This document shows positions 36,545 to 48,149 of a stretch of DNA of 64,000 bases, piece by piece. The notes under the pieces were generated by a model. That model searched no databases. It saw nothing but the letters and a program-made list of their open reading frames with translations, and was not told where the DNA came from. The stretch comes from Delphinapterus leucas (Eukaryota; Chordata; Mammalia; Artiodactyla; Monodontidae): the NCBI RefSeq assembly GCF_002288925.2, contig NW_022098076.1:72547425-72611424 (forward strand), given 5' to 3'. The stretch's first letter is position 1; each line of letters opens with the position of its first letter. Made by a program: the position numbers and the translations under genes.

Positions 36545-37491
36545 TATTTTTTTCATTAATTTTTTTTCCAAACTGATGCAAAATATTTATTCCAAGTTAG
36601 TTATTTTATGCAGTAGTTTTCCCCCTCAATAGTCTTGTGATAACCACATCTTTTAAATCTGTAAATAATGTTATCAAAATAATCTTTGATATCTCACAAA
36701 AATGTATATTTTACAATCCACCATCCACCATGAATATCAAGGCTGCAAGAATAACACATTTCCTATATCCAAATATTTTACAGCTGTACCCAGAAAGAAA
36801 AAAAAAAAAAAGGGAAAAAACCATATATGCTGGGTTAAGGGCTAACATTACCCAAGCAGCCAGAAATAAAATAAAGTATCCAAATTATTAGCATTAATTT
36901 AATACAGTTATAACTTCAGTAGTCACTTTGTCATTGGCAATGATTGCTTGAGCACAGGGCTGAGTGCCTCAAGGGCTGGTAGTAGAAGCTGCTGCTGCAG
37001 ACCAGTGCCTCCTCCTCTCTGCCCTGCCAGCTCCCACCTGTGCGTCGCCCCATATATACCGTGTGTATGTGTGTGTATAGTTGCTTTACAATGTTGTGTT
37101 AGTTTCTGGTGTACAGCAAAGTGGATCATCTATATGTCTATATATATATATCCCCTCTTTTTTGGATTTCCTTCCCATTTAGGTCACCACAGAGCACTGA
37201 GTAGAGTTCCCTGTGCTATACAGTAGTTTCACATTAGTTATCTATTTTATACATAGTGGTGAATCATCCCACTCCCCCCGCCCTGGTATCCATACGTCCA
37301 TTCTCTACGTCTGGGTCTCTGTTTCTGCTTTGCAAATAAGTTCATCTGTATCATTTTTCTAGATTCCACGTATAAGCAATATTATACCATATTTGTTTTT
37401 CTCTTTCTGACTTACTTCACTGTGTATGACCGTCTCTAGGTCCATCCACGTCTCTGCAATTTGCACAATTTCATTCCTTTTTATGGCTGAG
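36545..37491 (-). mobile_element. Cetartiodactyl L1, 5'-truncated, with probable 3' transduction
   Basis: Seen: perfect 15-bp direct repeats AAGATGTATAATCTT at 36530-36544 and 37492-37506 bracket 947 bp. On the - strand, 37491-37076 is the L1 3' end (gctgtatagcacagggaact-type motif, then taacacaacattgtaaagca). It stops just before the place where sister copies have 'tccaataaa'. The following ~508 bp (37075-36568) are not L1. They include AATAAA (36591-36586) and, 18 nt later, an A-rich tail (36567-36545). Inference: the transcript ran past the L1's own weak or missing signal, was polyadenylated downstream, and was retrotransposed as one unit. Confidence 0.85.
36568..37075 (-). other. Candidate transduced flank carried by the L1
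   Basis: Non-L1 sequence inside the TSDs, moderately GC-rich at its 5' side (ggtgggagctggcagggcag on -) and AT-rich at its 3' side, with an internal T15-like run on - (A run at about 36797-36811 on +). No known repeat recognised. It should have a second, non-mobile copy elsewhere in the same genome if the transduction reading is right. Confidence 0.75.
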
Positions 37492-37610
37492 AAGATGTAT
37501 AATCTTGAGTAAATAATTTAGTTCTTTTGTAAAAATGAATGATATAAAGAACAGTGAATATTAGATAATATATATAATGTGTTTAACATAGTACCTGGCA
37601 AATCGAAAAT

Positions 37611-37686
37611 GCTATTACTATCACTTCTACTCCTACCACTCCTACTATTACTATCATTATTATTATTACTACTACTACTATTATTC
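37611..37686. repeat. Imperfect trinucleotide repeat (CTA/TTA)n
   Basis: Runs of cta, cca, tca and tta triplets, ending attactactactactatta. Likely variable in length; it follows the L1 insertion by about 100 bp. Confidence 0.85.
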
Positions 37687-38099
37687 TTGGAGCTAATATT
37701 TCTTTCTAGCCATTTGTGTTCAAATAAGTAGACATAAATAAAAGAACAACCACACACAAATATATGACTTTCTTCTATCCTATAATTTAATTTTATTTAA
37801 TATAATATAAATGTTATAAACATAAAACTGCAGTATATATTTCACACTTTAACAAAAATAAGAAAATGAAATTCTAAAACTATTCTAAATAAGAAATTAC
37901 GCAATTGTATTAAACTTGAGCTAAATTCCACTAAAAAAAAAATGGGCATAAACCTCCATAGGAGTATTTTGTCTGTTTCATATCATAGTATACCATTTAA
38001 TAATTAGGCAGTTAAGAGTTTTAAATTTGATCTGGAATAGATTAATTGCTTTTCCCAAGTTACTAGTATGTGAATATAAATGCATTAATTATCTTTTTT
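37687..38099. other. No recognised feature
   Basis: AT-rich intron, including a short A run near 37933-37941. Confidence 0.5.
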
Positions 38100-38116
38100 A
38101 AAAATCATGAAAAAGT

Positions 38117-38323
38117 GGGCTTCCCTGGTGGCGCATGGTTGAGAGTCCGCCTGCCGATGCAGGGGACACGGGTTCGTGCCCTGTTCCGGGAGGATCCCAC
38201 ATGCCACGGAGCGGCTGGGCCCGTGAGCCATGGCCGCTGAGCCTGCGCATCTGGAGCCTGTGCTCCACAACGGGAGAGGCCACAACAGGGAGAGGCCCAC
38301 GTACCGCAAAAAAAAAAAAAAAA
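38117..38323 (+). repeat. CHR SINE, GC-rich form, with 17-bp TSD
   Basis: Opens GGGCTTCCCTGGTGGCGCAT and continues through ctgccgatgcaggggacacg, tgagccatggccgctgagcc and gggagaggccacaacaggga to a pure A tail. Perfect 17-bp TSD AAAAATCATGAAAAAGT at 38100-38116 and 38324-38340. The clean TSD and tail mark a fairly recent insertion. Open frames of up to 101 codons over it are SINE shadows. Confidence 0.95.
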
Positions 38324-38340
38324 AAAAATCATGAAAAAGT

Positions 38341-39284
38341 AAATACTGCAATTGCCTACCTAAAAAGTTATCCTCACACCATTTTAGCAAAGGAAGCTCA
38401 ATTTCTGATATTCTGAATCTTGTTTGTTTTTAACCAATCTCAAATAGAAAGTGCGTAGTATCCATCTTTGGCCATTTTATATAAATAGATACAAATAACA
38501 TTTAGGTCATGCAGCCATTGATCTTCTGAAGGACAAATGATGTCAGGCAGTACTTACACACCAAAAAAATTTAATTTTGTTTACTTCTTCAGCAATACAA
38601 CTTGATGTCAACTACCATTTAGCTGGGCCAATAATATTGATATTTGATGTCAGTTCTTATTCATTACTGCACCTAGATGATGCATAAGTCAAAACTTTTA
38701 GATGTATGGTGAAAAACACTAAAGCAGGTTCTATCTGGGGAAATTGGAGACAACAGCAGAATAGAAAATTAAAACATGTGGAACATGACATTTTCATCTT
38801 ATATAATATTTGAATTATTTCAATAATTCCTACATATTAAAAATTAACTTCATATCTTTTAAACTAATGCCATAGTATATATTCTTAAACTAAATCTTTT
38901 AGAAAGTAACCTTCTTGCCCTAACATTTTGTGAAGAAAAAATAATTTTTCATAGAAAAATGTGACACAAACAAAAGTGAAGGAAAAAAAGTTTGTGTAAG
39001 CAACTATTCAAAGATTAATTAGAGAATATTTTTAAGTGTAATAAATTGATAGAGGTTCTTTAGTTCTACTTTGTTATGTTCTCAGAAATTTAACACTGCA
39101 TATGACAAAGAAGAAACAATACATTTAAGATATTACCCTGCCGCCAAAGTTTAACCTTCAATAACTTCCCTAGTTGGATAAAGGTGATTTATGCGTTTGT
39201 AGTTTTCTTGATGGTTCCATGAAAATTAGAAACAACATGATCATGCCATATTTCTTGACTTCTTCTTTGACTATGAAACTGATA
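38341..39284. other. No recognised feature
   Basis: AT-rich intron with no repeat family or gene recognised. Confidence 0.45.
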
Positions 39285-39285
39285 A

Positions 39286-39299
39286 TTTGTGTGTATGTG

Positions 39300-39345
<46 letters not shown>

Positions 39346-39350
39346 TAGAT
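39286..39350. repeat. GT/AT compound microsatellite
   Basis: A short GT-rich lead, then about 17 AT units (39306-39340), then acatatatagat. A pure AT core of this length is prone to slippage and breakage. Confidence 0.95.
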
Positions 39351-39409
39351 ATTCTTTAGAAGACAAAATATTTTGGCATATATAAAAAGTTTAATAATGG
39401 AATTTCAAT

Positions 39410-39830
39410 GTAACTCTTTACTGAGCACCTACTATGTCCTGGACACTGCTCTAAATATTAAAGTTTCAGCAATGAACAATACCAAGTTCTACCCTTATGG
39501 ACCTTATATTCTGGTAAGAACCAGAGACATTAAACAAGTAAACGCATGAATAGTCTCAAGAATAATAAGCGTTATCTATCCAGAATCAATTAGGATAAAG
39601 AGTAATGAGGTAAGAGTTGGAGCTTATCATAAAATGGTCAGAGAAGGACTCTCCGAGAGAATGACATTTAAGAAAACCATGCAATGATTTTAAGGAAAAC
39701 TCAAGCAAAGGCAACAGCAAAGGCCAAATTCCTGAGATGGTGGAGGTGTGGCAATGTTAGAAGAACAGGGCACGTGGAGTGGACAAGGATTAGATTAAGC
39801 AGGTAGAATATCTTACATCTAATAGATAAT
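39410..39830 (-). repeat. L2 LINE, antisense
   Basis: Seen on +: tactgagcacctactatgtc, ctggacactgctctaaatat, 'ttatggaccttatattctgg', then 'ggtcagagaaggactctccg' and 'gagaatgacatttaagaaaa', 'gcaaaggccaaattcctgag'. This is the reverse complement of L2 from its 3' end inward. Confidence 0.75.
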
Positions 39831-40679
39831 TGTTAACTTAGGTTGTTCTTATTGGTTAAATGTGGAATGGTTGAGGCTATTTTACAGTAACCTCATAAAT
39901 GTTTATTTATACAAAAATGCCCTGGCTATGAGAAGCACAATAGATTATTTTGGCTGAATAATACCTTAATATTTTTTACCCCATAGCCCTTGACATAATT
40001 CTTGGTACAGAAAGTAACCAATAAATATTCATTGATTAGGAAATATTAGAAAGCCAGAACTCAAGTGGTATTTTAGAGGACATTCTTTGGACAATGTTCG
40101 CTGTGATATGATTAAATTTATTTTATACGATTGATCTTAAAGTATTATTTTAAAATTTATGACATGTTTCAGATTGTCCATGTTTGTTTTGAGCATACAG
40201 CTGCCAAAAATTGTTCAAAATATATTTACTATTTTTATAAGAAACAGTGTCACTGCTCAGAGTATTTGGCCATTTAGGCAACTGGTCTTCCAGTACAATG
40301 AAGTCTTATTTAAGTAATTTCCACAGTACAAAAATGTTTTAATGTCAAAATGTCAATATAAAATTATACATTTTTCTCTAGTAATGATTAATTGTAGTCA
40401 GTCTAAACTTGCATGAGATTTAAAAAGTTTGAAAAACTATATGTATGGTAATAACATGAGTTTTTCAAGAGATTGCTTTACATATATGAATAATGCATAA
40501 TGTATCATACATTATCCCTAAATCACATAATTAGAGCAAAAAGAATTGTCACACCAATTTACTCATAAGCATAATTACAAGAAAATTTAATTATCCCCTT
40601 TAATGTGATTTTCTCCACTTAATTTTGTGTTTGGGGGTGAATGTGACCCTATGAATCCATACTTCAAGAAGTAACTGCT
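39831..40679. other. No recognised feature
   Basis: AT-rich intron. Ends at the TSD of the next L1. Confidence 0.45.
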
Positions 40680-41011
40680 ATAAAGACGCAGACCTACTAG
40701 AGAATGGGCTTGAGGACATGGGGAGGGGGAAGGGTAAGCTGGGACAAAGTGAGAGAGTGGCATGGACATATATACACTACCAAACGTAAAATAGATAACT
40801 AGTGGGAAGCAGCCAGGTAGCACAGGGAGATCAGCTCGGTGCTTTGTGACCACCTAGAGGGGTGGGATAGGGAGGATGGGAGGGAGGGAGATGCAAGAGG
40901 GAAGAGATATGGGAACATATGTATATATATAAGTGATTCACTTTGTTATAAAGCAGAAACTAACACACCATTGTAAAGCAATTATACTCCAATAAAGATG
41001 TTAAAATTCTT
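40680..41011 (+). repeat. 5'-truncated cetacean-type L1 3' end
   Basis: Seen: gcagacctactagagaatgg, cttgaggacatggggagggg, gtgagagagtggcatggaca, 'gatcagctcggtgctttgtg', ending attatactccaataaagatg. Flanks agtaactgct (40670-40679) and agtaagtgct (41012-41021) match at 9 of 10 bases, the likely TSD. Short A tail, so somewhat aged. Confidence 0.9.
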
Positions 41012-41021
41012 AGTAAGTGCT

Positions 41022-42770
41022 CTGTAAATATTTGTGGAAATGATTTAGTTGAATAAAAAATCAAATCTTGTTCTAACAAGGAGAGAGACTGGTTTGACCG
41101 GATATTTCGCAGTCTGCACAAAAGTCAGCTGTTAATGTGGATATTCAGGTTCCAAACCCCTCTCTGACCTCAAGTAACTGTAGCAGAAGACTCATATTTC
41201 TCTGATTTTCATTTCCTGCCCTGCCCCCTTCATTACTCTGGGAATATAGAAGGACTGGCGTTCTCCCTTGATGAAGGACAACAGATTAATAACATTAAGT
41301 TTCTACATCATTAAAATTGCCATCCCTGGTATATTTCAAGTGTACCATCAACTGTGACTAGTTTTTACTCTTCAGGGGGTCCTCTGATCTCCAGTTCCTT
41401 ATGTAAATTAATGCAAAAACTGCTCCAGTAGTATCATGTGCTATTCATTTCAAACTCCAAAGGGAATGTTCTTGATTTGGCAAATGGAAAGAACAGAGTG
41501 GCAGTGTGCTGAGTTACAGGTTAACAAACAGAATATTGGTCCAACCTGGGATGAAGAGCACTGGGAAAGAAAGCATGGTGTTATTCTCAAGTCTGTTGAA
41601 TCAGAGATTCATTTATATCTATTTTGTTCTCATGTATAAATATCTCTAAAATGTAAAGTTATAGTAAAATATATTTTATTCCATTTAGGAGGTTTACAAA
41701 TTATTTTCAACAGATGACTCCATACCTCATTAAGGGGTTAAGATCATGTCTTATCCATTTCTGTTTTGCACCTCTCCTGTCCTTTCTCCCTCACCACACT
41801 CCATTACCTGGAACTGGGTCATTCTAACACGGAACACTTATCTGGTAAATATTTAATCAATGACTAAATTTTATCAGAGTCCTTAAAAAAAGAAATTTCA
41901 TCATCTTTTAAAATTATGTACAAATTTCTTTCTTCAGCTCATCGTAACAAATGAAAGTAGACTAGTGGAGGGATAGAAATGTACTATTCTGGGAAAAGGA
42001 TGGGTTAGAGCAGCTTGATTAAATGGATTAAAAAGAAGTAAAAGTTTAGCAGTTGACAAACTGGTTTTTAAAAGCATTTGAATGTCCTTTAATTCACAAA
42101 TTATAAAACCCATTAGTGTGGGTTGTTTTAGGAAGTAAGATTATCAGTGCAGGCTTCATTCAAATGTTAATAAATATGGGCATATGTGCTTTCCTTAAAA
42201 ATGGTTGTTTAGAGAAAATAAGTTGATGGGCAGAGGCGAAGAACTCTCAAGTTATAAGCATTTCAAGAAAATATATGCTCTGTGTCTGTGTGTGTGTAGT
42301 ATGTGTGTGAATTACTCAAGTGACCGCATTAATTATACATATATGTGTCATATTATAATTGTTTAAACATTGGATGAGAATTCTATTGGCATGTGTTAGT
42401 TAAATCTTAAATTTATTTTCCAGTTTCACAGGGAAAGTGACAAGAAAAGATATAAAACTCTAAGCTCTATTCAGGCTTTTCATTGTCTGGCCATGTTCAC
42501 TAATGAGCCACGTTCCACTCCCCCTCTGCCTCCCTCAATATCTAGTATTTTTACCCTCAACTTCTGCTAGTTCCAAGGTCACTATGCCAAAATTAAATAA
42601 TAATGTGCATCGAAATTCAATTTAAAAGCTTTGAATAAAGACCCTCTATCTGATTTACATATGAATTTATTCCTGACTTTCTTCTTGTTTATCTAATGGA
42701 TTTGAATTCAATCGGATTGAGTTTCTGATCACAGCAACTGCTTACCAGGTATGTGAATTAGAAATAGCCT
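41022..42770. other. No recognised feature
   Basis: Intron with a short TG-rich patch near 42284-42310. Nothing else recognisable. Confidence 0.45.
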
Positions 42771-42776
42771 CAGAGG

Positions 42777-45462
42777 ATCAAGATGGTGGATAGGAGGACA
42801 TGGAACTCACCTCCCCCAACAAACACATCAAAAATATATCTAGATGTGGAACAATTCTCACTGAAAACCAACTGGAAGCTGGCAGAAGATCTCTTATACA
42901 ACCAAATCTTCAAGAAAGATTCCCATATAACCAGGTAGAAAGGAAAGAAAAAAAAGTATCAAGACGGGACCAGCACCCTTGGAAGCTATCTGTGAAGAAG
43001 AGAAGGTTGATACGGGCAGGCCCTCACCCTGGGAAGCCCCCTTGCCTGCTGGGAGGTCTGCTGGGACAGATGGAGGGACTTGAGGGGCCTGGACTCTGCT
43101 CAAGAGGAAGTGCTGTGTGCTGGCTTGCTAGCAGTCAGTACAGAGATACCCCTGCATTGATGGCTGCCACCTTGCTGCACTTCCCAGCCTGAAATTCGCA
43201 CCAACTGGGGGCTGCTAGTGTGTGCAGCAACTAGGCAGTGAATTGCAGGAGGATGGGCCCTAAGAGAGGACTCAGTCTAGCTGCACAGAGATAGCCTAGA
43301 GGGCCTGGGGTATGGGCCCCACCTCCCAGCACCAGCCTAGCACTGGGTCCAGGATGAACACAGTGGAGAAAAGGCCACAACTTTGCTGCTTCTGAGCAAA
43401 ACCATGGATGCACGGGAGGTGCATAGGTTTACTGTGATCACATGGGCCTCACTTGCTTCAGCACTCGCCTCCTTTGGGACAGAGCATGCACTTAAGGACA
43501 ACAGAGCCTTATTGAACCCAACACTCAGGGCTTCCACTCCAACAACTGGGGAGCAGACCTCAGCTTCTGACAGGTCTATCAGCCATGGAGCAAAGAGGAG
43601 GCCCCACCCAACATCCAGTGCAGGCTCTGGACACCACAACACCAATCACACCCACCAGCAAGGGGCTAATGGCCATCACACACTGGCTGGCATCTATACC
43701 AAAAACAGCCCTTACACCAAAAATATTGGACTTACACAGTCTACAAAGGGGTGCTCCCACATAAAAACACCCCTTCAAGACCACAGTAGATAACTGTTTC
43801 TCCTAAATTTATAGTGACAGAGAAACTTAAATAAAATGAAAAAGCAGAGGAACCACTCCTAGTGAAGATAACAAGAGGAGGAACCAATCAAAATTAGACA
43901 ACTCAGTTGCAAAGATAAAAACCGATCTAGAAGCAATGAGTAGCAGACTAAATAACACACAAGAATGAGTAAGTGATCTGGAAGATAGAATAATGGAAAT
44001 CACTCAATCACAACAGCAGACAAGAAGACAAAAAAAAAAATGTAATGGGATAATATAAATATGCCATCCTATGCATAATAGGGGCTGCAGAAGGAGAAGA
44101 GAGAAAGAAGGGGATCAAAACTGTATTTGAAAAATTATTGTTGAAAACTTCCCAAACCTTAAGAAGGAAACAGATATTCAGGTACAGGGTACACAGAGCA
44201 TCCCAAACAAGATGAACCCAAACAGACCCACACCAAGACATATCACAATTAAAATGACAAAAGTTAAAGATAAAGAGAAGATTCTAAAGGCAGCAAGACA
44301 AAAACGGAGTCAATTACAAGGGAACCCTCATAAAGATATCAGCTGATTTCTCTACAGAACTGAAGGGAGTGGCATAATATATTGAAAGTCCTGAAAGGGA
44401 AAAACCTGCAACCTAGGATACTCTACTCGGCAAAGGACATTATATAATGATAAAGGGATCAATGCAAGAAGAGGATATTACACTCATTAACATATATGCA
44501 CCCAATGTAGGAGCACCTAAACATATAAAACTAATACTAACAGACATAAAGGTAGAAATTGACAGGAATAAAATAATAGTAGGAGACTTTAATACCCTAG
44601 TGACAGCAGTGGACAGATCTTCCAGACAGAAAATTAATAAGGCAACAGAGATCCTAAATGACACAATAGACTAGTTGGACTTAATTGATATCTACAGGAC
44701 ACTATGTGCCCCCCCACCGACAAAACCAACCAAACAAAAAAACAGAATATACCTTCTTTTGAACATTCTCTAGGATAGACCACATATAGGGCACAAAACA
44801 AGCCTCAACAAATTTAAGAAGGTAAAAATTATTTCAAACATCTTTTCTGACCACAACAGTATGAAAATAGAACTCAACCACGGGGGGAGGGGGGGCAACA
44901 AACACATGGAGACTAAACAGTATTCTCCTAAAACACCAATGAGTCAGTGATAAAAATCAAAAAGGAAATTGGAAAATACCTTGAGACAAACAACAATGAA
45001 ACACTTTGCCTTCCAATGCAGGGAGTGCGGGTTTGATCCCTGGTCAGGAAGCTAAGATCCCACGTGCCTCGCAGCCAAAAAACCAAAGCATAAAACTGAA
45101 GCAATATTGTAACAAATTCAGGAAAGACTGTAAAAATGATTCAATAAAGACTTTAAAAAGACATCCAAAAAATCTTAAAAAAAACACAACCTTACAAAAT
45201 CTATGGGATGCAACAAAAGCGTTTCTAAGGGGGAAGTTCATAGTGATACAGGCCTTCCTCAAGAAACAAGAAAAGTCTCAAATAACCTAACCTACCACCT
45301 AAAAGAATTAGAAAAAGAAGAACAAACAAAACCCAAAGTCAGCAGAAGGAAGGGAATAATAAAGATCAGAGAGAAAATAGAGATCAAAAAAGACAATAGA
45401 AAAGATCAATAAAGCTGGTTTTTTGAAAGGATAAACAAAATTGACAAACCTCTGGCCAATAT
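42777..45462 (+). pseudogene. L1 with 5' UTR and decayed ORF1/ORF2 start, 3' end missing
   Basis: Seen: an L1 5' opening (gatcaagatggtggatagga), a GC-richer 5' UTR to about 43790, then an ORF1-like region with coiled-coil style coding and stops (gatctggaagatagaataat; gcagcaagacaaaaacggag). It passes abruptly at about 44445 into the ORF2 endonuclease domain, where 'gtaggagactttaataccc' encodes the GDFN motif. ORF2 continues to gacaaacctctggccaatat and then breaks off. There is no reverse-transcriptase domain, 3' UTR or A tail. A CHR SINE interrupts it at 45005-45180. Frames are broken, so it cannot act on its own. Confidence 0.8.
45005..45180 (+). repeat. CHR SINE lacking its head, inside L1 ORF2
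   Basis: Begins at 'ttccaatgcagggagtgcg' (the first ~35 bases of the family are absent), keeps gtttgatccctggtcaggaa and ctaagatcccacgtgcctcg, and carries the long tail form caatattgtaacaaattcag ... aataaagacttt. L1 ORF2 sequence resumes at 'aaaacacaaccttac'. A 5'-truncated SINE. Confidence 0.8.
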
Positions 45463-45464
45463 TA

Positions 45465-46205
45465 CATGAACCTCATAAATTCATTTAACTAATCTTGTTA
45501 GGTGCTAGATATTTTTGTATTCCTATAAATATTCTTGAGCTTTTTTTCTGTTAAATTACTTAGAAATTGGTTCTTTCATGTCTGCTCTTAAGATTTGTTA
45601 GGTGGGACTGCAGCCATTCTTAATCTAGAGTTAATTATTTCCCCATTTCTGAAGCAAGACACTTCTTTGTGCTCTAGTCCACACAGTGCCCCTGAATCTT
45701 GAACTTTTTCAGTCTGGCTACTGGGACAGGCACAATTCCCAGCCTTACGTGAGTGCCTTTCCCTGTTCCCTCTAATCATTTCAAGTGGTTCTTTTCCAGG
45801 CTTCTGGGTAGTTTCCTCAAATGCACTTGCCAATCTGTACTCAGCTAAATACTGGAGGAAATTGCTCTGCAGATCTCCAGGGTTCTCTCCTCGTATACTC
45901 TGCTCTGCAAACTTGAGCTGCCTTGTTTCCTTGGACTCTCAGCTTTATCCCCTCAACCTCGGAGTCAGCCATGCACTGTCCAGCTCCCTCTTCCTGTGCT
46001 GTGGACTAGAAACTATCAAGGCAGCATGTCACAGCAATCTTCTATGGCTCACATCATTATTTCCTGTATCTCAGTGGTTATTGACCTTTGTTAACAGCCT
46101 CTGTACGGTGTCTTGCAAACTATTGTTTCCTGTATCTTGACCATTTTTTTGGATTTTTCACACAGGAGAGTAAACCTGGTCCCTGTTACTCCATTCTCCA
46201 TTGTG
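45465..46205 (-). repeat. Old L1 (5'-UTR-like part), antisense
   Basis: Seen on +: attcctataaatattcttga, tcttaagatttgttaggtgg, 'acaggcacaattcccagcc', 'ggcttctgggtagtttcctc', ending 'actccattctccattgtgac'. I recognise this as a common old repeat, most likely the reverse complement of an ancient L1 5' region. It directly abuts the broken L1 above. Confidence 0.55.
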
Positions 46206-47680
46206 ACTGACAGAGGGAGTCTTTTTATCATCTGCCTTTAACTGTCAACAGATTTAATCAGAAGATATGTGATTTTAATGATAATGACATTCTTTTTAAA
46301 ATTTATAGTTAGCCCTTCCTTCCATAAAAAATAAAGGTTGACAGTGTGTCTGTAGTAAACCTGAATTATAGTCCTGATTGGACCATGGATTTCATGTGAA
46401 GGCTTAAACCAGTCCCTTAATTTCTCAAGCCTTCACTTTTCTAATCTGTGGGAGACTTTGATCTGGACAACCTTTATATCCTCTTTCAGAAATGTGTCTA
46501 TAGTCACGAATGTTTTCTTTAGAAATTGAGAAAAGCTATTGAATTTGAATATATCAGTTAGAAGGCTTTTAAGAGAAACAAGAAGGTGTTTTCAACATCT
46601 GGTCTTTCTGAAATTTGAATGATCCTTTTTGACTCCATACTTACTAGCAAACCCAGCAGCAAAACTGAAATCTTTCCTTTGACGTACACAGCAATGCCAA
46701 ACTGAAATGATTTAATATTGTTCTCTCTTCACATATTAAGTACTAAGCTTTAGTTTTTACTTTATAACTCTTTGCTTTATTCCTTCATATTCCAAAAATC
46801 CTCTTGCCCTACTTTGACATTATAGTCAGCATGTTACTATGTAAATATATCATGAATGAGTATTGCAGTGTGACAAGCCATATCACAAGAAAACATCAAG
46901 GACCTACAAGACAAAGATCTCATACATGAATATCTGAAATAATGCCAATAATGACACTGAAAATGAAGTAAACTCACATGAGAGTCAGAAAATGTATCTC
47001 TAGTGCTTTTAGAAGGGGCTCATTGCCAGAGGCAGAATGCATTAATTTCATATGCCATGTTAGGGATTTTCCATTTCTCCTTGAATAAAACGTTAGTTTC
47101 AAAAATTGTCCTTAAACTAGAAAGACTCTCAGTGATTTGTTAAACCTTCTTCTCCCCATTACCTTCAGAAATCCACTAATTTTGCACCATATCTGGCAGA
47201 CAGGAAGTTGGGCTAATGTGTCATCAATTCTACCAGAACTGTGCTTTCAATTTATTCAGCATTTGCAGAATGAAGGGCATTATGCTAGGTTTTGTGGGCG
47301 ATTCAGCCAAGTAAAGTATTTAGTCCTGCTCCTTGATGAACTACAACATAATTAAAGAATAAAAATCTACACACAAAGTGGATAGCTATCTATCAATGTA
47401 ATGCAACAAATTTTAGATACCAAAAATAGCAAATTAAAGATCAATGGGAATATCTGGCATAATTCTTGAGAGAGGTCAATCATAAGCATGAGGAAAAGTT
47501 TTGCTCTGATGATTCAGCTATGGAAATAATGATTCATTAACTCATTTGTTTCAATATTTTTAAGTATATAATATAAGCCCCAGAGTACAAAAGATTTACA
47601 GTAGTACTATCTAAGTAAACTTTCTGTGATGATGGAACTGTTCTTTGTCTAAAGTGTCCAATATGATTGTGACTAGCTAC
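46206..47680. other. Intron with a possible MIR, otherwise unassigned
   Basis: 46335-46490 resembles MIR in sense (aaaccagtcccttaatttct, then aagccttcacttttctaatc). 47255-47355 resembles antisense L2. The rest is unrecognised. A 72-codon frame at 47137 is not supported as a gene. Confidence 0.4.
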
Positions 47681-47698
47681 ATGAGAAAATGTCGATTT

Positions 47699-47908
47699 TA
47701 TTTATTTACTTTTTTTGCGGTACGCGGGCCTCTCACTGTTGTGGCCTCTCCCGTTGCGGAGCACAGGCTCTGGACGCGCAGGCTCAGCGGTCATGGCTCA
47801 CGGGCGCAGCCGCTCCGCGGCATGTGGGATCTTCCCGGACCGGGGCACGAACCCGTGTCCCCTGCATCAGCAGGCGGACTCTCAACCACTGTACCACCAG
47901 GGAAGCCC
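47699..47908 (-). repeat. CHR SINE, GC-rich form, antisense, with 13-bp TSD
   Basis: On the - strand it opens GGGCTTCCCTGGTGGTACAG and ends in a short A tail. Perfect 13-bp TSD AAAATGTCGATTT at 47686-47698 and 47909-47921. The body is close in sequence to the copies at 9.5, 38.1 and 53.3 kb. Open frames here are SINE shadows. Confidence 0.95.
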
Positions 47909-48149
47909 AAAATGTCGATTTAAAATAAAATTAAATTAAATTTAAAAATTAGTTGCAGTAATTAACATTTGAAGTACTCAGTAGCCACTAGCATTACACA
48001 ATATAGGTCTAGAAGGAAAAGACATGCATGTGTACAAAAAATTACAATTTGTTGTGTAAGTTTTATGACATGGCTCTTCAGGAGCAAGACAAGGAATACC
48101 TTACGTTCCCTAGAATAATTTAGAAGAAGTTGTGTTAGAGCCAAGTTTT

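Noticed and set aside
36948..37226. Small gene in the GC-richer patch of the transduced region
   Set aside because: The open frame runs from the transduced sequence into L1 with no break at the junction, which argues for chance.
42800..43793. Open frames of 130 and 136 codons
   Set aside because: They fall in the L1 5' UTR, a region known for chance frames. No recognisable domain.
44447..44674. Frame with an apparent endonuclease-like GDFN motif
   Set aside because: This is real L1 ORF2 sequence but a fragment of a dead copy, so it is annotated as part of the L1 pseudogene and not as a gene.
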